In this document: in pieces, positions 5,841-7,372 of the stretch | Layout of the letters: each line of letters opens with the position of its first letter | How positions within the stretch are numbered: the stretch's first letter is position 1 | From: an uncultured Opitutia bacterium | Lineage (GTDB): Bacteria; Verrucomicrobiota; Verrucomicrobiia; Opitutales; UBA953 | Reading direction: 5' to 3' | DNA length: 7,372 nucleotides | Assembly (NCBI GenBank): GCA_937874455.1 | Contig: CALNBE010000135.1 | Span: forward strand, 1 to 7,372 | The notes under the pieces: generated by a model | Seen by the model: the letters and a program-made list of their open reading frames with translations, nothing else | What the model was told of the DNA's origin: nothing | The model's database searches: none | Translations under genes and position numbers: made by a program

Positions 5841-7372
5841 TCAGCCGAGTTTTTTCAGGCGCCGCACCGTGTCGTCGCCGAGCTTTCCCTTGGTCGCAAT
5901 GTGCTTGAGGATGACCTGCACAAAGGCGTTCTGCTCGAAGGCCCCGCGCACTTGCTCGAAGTCCAGCTCCTGCTCGTTGCTGGTGCCGTCCGCGCCGAAA
6001 CCGGTCTTCGCCGAGAGGGAAAATTCCTTCCGCGCGTCCTCGTAAATCATCCGGTCCAGCCCCAGCACCGCTTCCTTCCACTGCTCGACGATTCCAATCA
6101 CCTCCGCGGCGGTGATGGTCGCGGGGGAAATTCCGTAAAACGCCTGGATTTTCTCCCAAGCCCAAGTCCACTCCAGCGAGTAATACCGGTCGTGCAAATC
6201 GGCCAGCGCCGCGTTAATCTGCTCCAGCCGATTAAACTTCCCCGCCTCGATCCGCTCCAGCAGACGGTCGATTTCCCCCGCCGGCGCAATCAGTCCGGAA
6301 ATGTCGCGCCATTCGCCCAAACCCGCGCGCGAATCGGGCCGCAGCGCCGCCCGCAACTCCGCCTCGGTGGAAAATTCCCTTCCTTCGAGCCGCGAGATGA
6401 TCGAGTTGCCGAGGAACTTGTGAATCGCCATCGTGTAGAGGCGCAGGCCTTTTTCCAGCGAGCTGTTTTTGATTTTGCAACTCTGGTACGTGTAGGTCTC
6501 CGAAGTCGCGCCGCAGGTCTGTTGCAACTCTTTCAAAATCGACACCGCCCGAAACATTTTCTGCACGGTGTAGGGGCTGAGAAGGTTGAAATTGATCTGG
6601 TCGAGTTTTTCCGGGTCGCGGCGCCGGTCGCGCTTGGGGAATTTCTGCGCGTCCCGAATTGTCCCCACGCTGCGCAGATTCGCCGCCGGCACCAAAACTG
6701 ACTCGTCCTTGCTTTCAATCAGGTACGAGAACGGCATGTCCGAGGTGTCCATGTGCCGGTAGTGACGCCCCATGATGAGCGAGAACGCTCCCACCCGCGC
6801 CGGCCAGAGGATGTAGGAGTCGCTGGTAGTCTTGGCTCCTCGCTCCACGATGCCCTGATGAATCGGGCCGAGCTTGTAAATGTGGTTGCTCTGGTTGGAG
6901 CCGGAACCCGCGTTGATAAAGGAAAACATGCCTGCGATCAGCAACGTGGACTTGTGGTGCGTCACCGTGTAGGGCCCGGCAAAAACCGAGCAGGCCTCGC
7001 CATTTTCCCCAAGACAGTTGCTGAAAAACAGCGTGTTGCTCGCCGAATAAGTGTGCCCGAGGTCGCAGCACTGGCCGACGAAGCAACGGGTCAGCATCGT
7101 GCCATCCTTCACCCGAGAGCCGCTGGAAATGATGAAATCCTCCGCAATCACACCGTAGCCGATTTCCACCGGATCGTGCGCATTGCTGTTAATACTGCCG
7201 TTTTCCAACCGACACACTCCCTCCAGCCGCGCATGGCTGCCAATCCGCACATTGCGAATCAACCCGGAGTTGGTTATCACCACTTCGTCACCGATTTCGC
7301 CAAACTCCGCCGTCCGCCGCGCCGCGTACTCGCGCACCAACTCCTGCAGCCGCCGCACCAGTTCCGGACGGT
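5841..7372 (-). CDS. DUF4954 family protein with a left-handed beta-helix (hexapeptide) domain, 5' end outside the window
   Basis: The frame is open through the right edge (RPELVRRLQELVREY at the start), so the N-terminus is missing; from memory of Bacteroides relatives about 150-170 residues lie beyond it. Counting from base 7358, residues about 20-235 show hexapeptide-repeat character (VITNSGLIRNVRIGSHARL, then VEIGYGVIAEDFIISSGSRV), as in LpxA-type acyltransferases and sugar nucleotidyltransferases. Highly conserved family blocks include SASNTLFFSNC, GPYTVTHHKSTLLIAGMFSF, GSGSNQSNHIYKLGPIHQG and TTSDSYILWPARVGAFS. The C-terminal half is mostly helical and includes YYSLEWTWAWEKIQ and ARKEFSLSAKTGFGADG, again family-typical. 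No function is established for this family to my knowledge. The repeats suggest a transferase or a sugar/nucleotide-binding scaffold, which is inference only. No signal peptide can be assessed. The stop TGA (5841-5843) lies 77 nt before the lipoprotein ATG, so the gene may head the same operon. Confidence 0.9.
   Translation of the reverse strand, partial: RPELVRRLQELVREYAARRTAEFGEIGDEVVITNSGLIRNVRIGSHARLEGVCRLENGSINSNAHDPVEIGYGVIAEDFIISSGSRVKDGTMLTRCFVGQCCDLGHTYSASNTLFFSNCLGENGEACSVFAGPYTVTHHKSTLLIAGMFSFINAGSGSNQSNHIYKLGPIHQGIVERGAKTTSDSYILWPARVGAFSLIMGRHYRHMDTSDMPFSYLIESKDESVLVPAANLRSVGTIRDAQKFPKRDRRRDPEKLDQINFNLLSPYTVQKMFRAVSILKELQQTCGATSETYTYQSCKIKNSSLEKGLRLYTMAIHKFLGNSIISRLEGREFSTEAELRAALRPDSRAGLGEWRDISGLIAPAGEIDRLLERIEAGKFNRLEQINAALADLHDRYYSLEWTWAWEKIQAFYGISPATITAAEVIGIVEQWKEAVLGLDRMIYEDARKEFSLSAKTGFGADGTSNEQELDFEQVRGAFEQNAFVQVILKHIATKGKLGDDTVRRLKKLG

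Noticed and set aside
5901..6701. A 266-codon open frame on the + strand opposite the DUF4954 gene
   Set aside because: The minus strand encodes conserved family blocks across this whole stretch, and the + strand translation has no recognisable feature.
1..7372. Mobile element, CRISPR array, tRNA/rRNA, toxin-antitoxin or defence genes
   Set aside because: I found no repeated spacer pattern, inverted-repeat-bounded transposase, tRNA-like cloverleaf or recognisable defence domain. The genes are packed with gaps under 90 nt, and base composition looks even throughout.

Overview
The window is a compact, GC-rich (by eye about 60%) bacterial chromosomal segment with six protein-coding genes and almost no non-coding DNA. 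The protein signatures suggest a Verrucomicrobiota member, possibly the Opitutae lineage. The reasons are a DUF4954-family hexapeptide protein (known mainly from Bacteroidota, Spirochaetota and PVC bacteria), an IMP dehydrogenase of a non-proteobacterial type, and a lipoprotein with a degenerate thioredoxin fold followed by a helical domain. The taxonomic call is an inference from remembered family distributions and was not tested by a search.

Layout: the left edge carries the 3' part of a + strand gene for penicillin-binding protein 2 (transpeptidase domain with SxxK, SxN and KTGT motifs), ending at 1106. It converges on guaB, and one strong hairpin at 1108-1131 lies between them and can serve both as a terminator. 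Everything from 1144 to the right edge is on the minus strand. In transcription order it runs: DUF4954 protein (5' end outside the window), thioredoxin-like lipoprotein, truA (tRNA pseudouridine synthase), a tyrosine/dual-specificity-type phosphatase with an HCxxGKDR P-loop, and guaB (IMP dehydrogenase). Stop and start codons overlap at lipoprotein/truA (ATGA), and possibly at truA/phosphatase (GTGA) and ahead of the lipoprotein. The four downstream genes therefore look like a translationally coupled operon, possibly read through from the DUF4954 gene. guaB follows an 87-nt gap and may also have its own control.

Functionally this is mostly housekeeping: cell-wall elongation, tRNA modification and GMP synthesis, plus two less understood proteins (DUF4954 and the lipoprotein). 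I see no mobile element, CRISPR array, tRNA, rRNA or phage signature, and no clearly novel system. The points most worth a second look are: the loss of both active-site cysteines in the thioredoxin-like lipoprotein (CxWC replaced by SSWS); a Ser in GuaB where IMP dehydrogenases normally have the NAD-contacting Asp; the conserved but functionally unassigned DUF4954 protein; a 24-codon reading frame that overlaps the lipoprotein start; and a G/C-run leader upstream of guaB that can form alternative hairpins over the ribosome-binding site.
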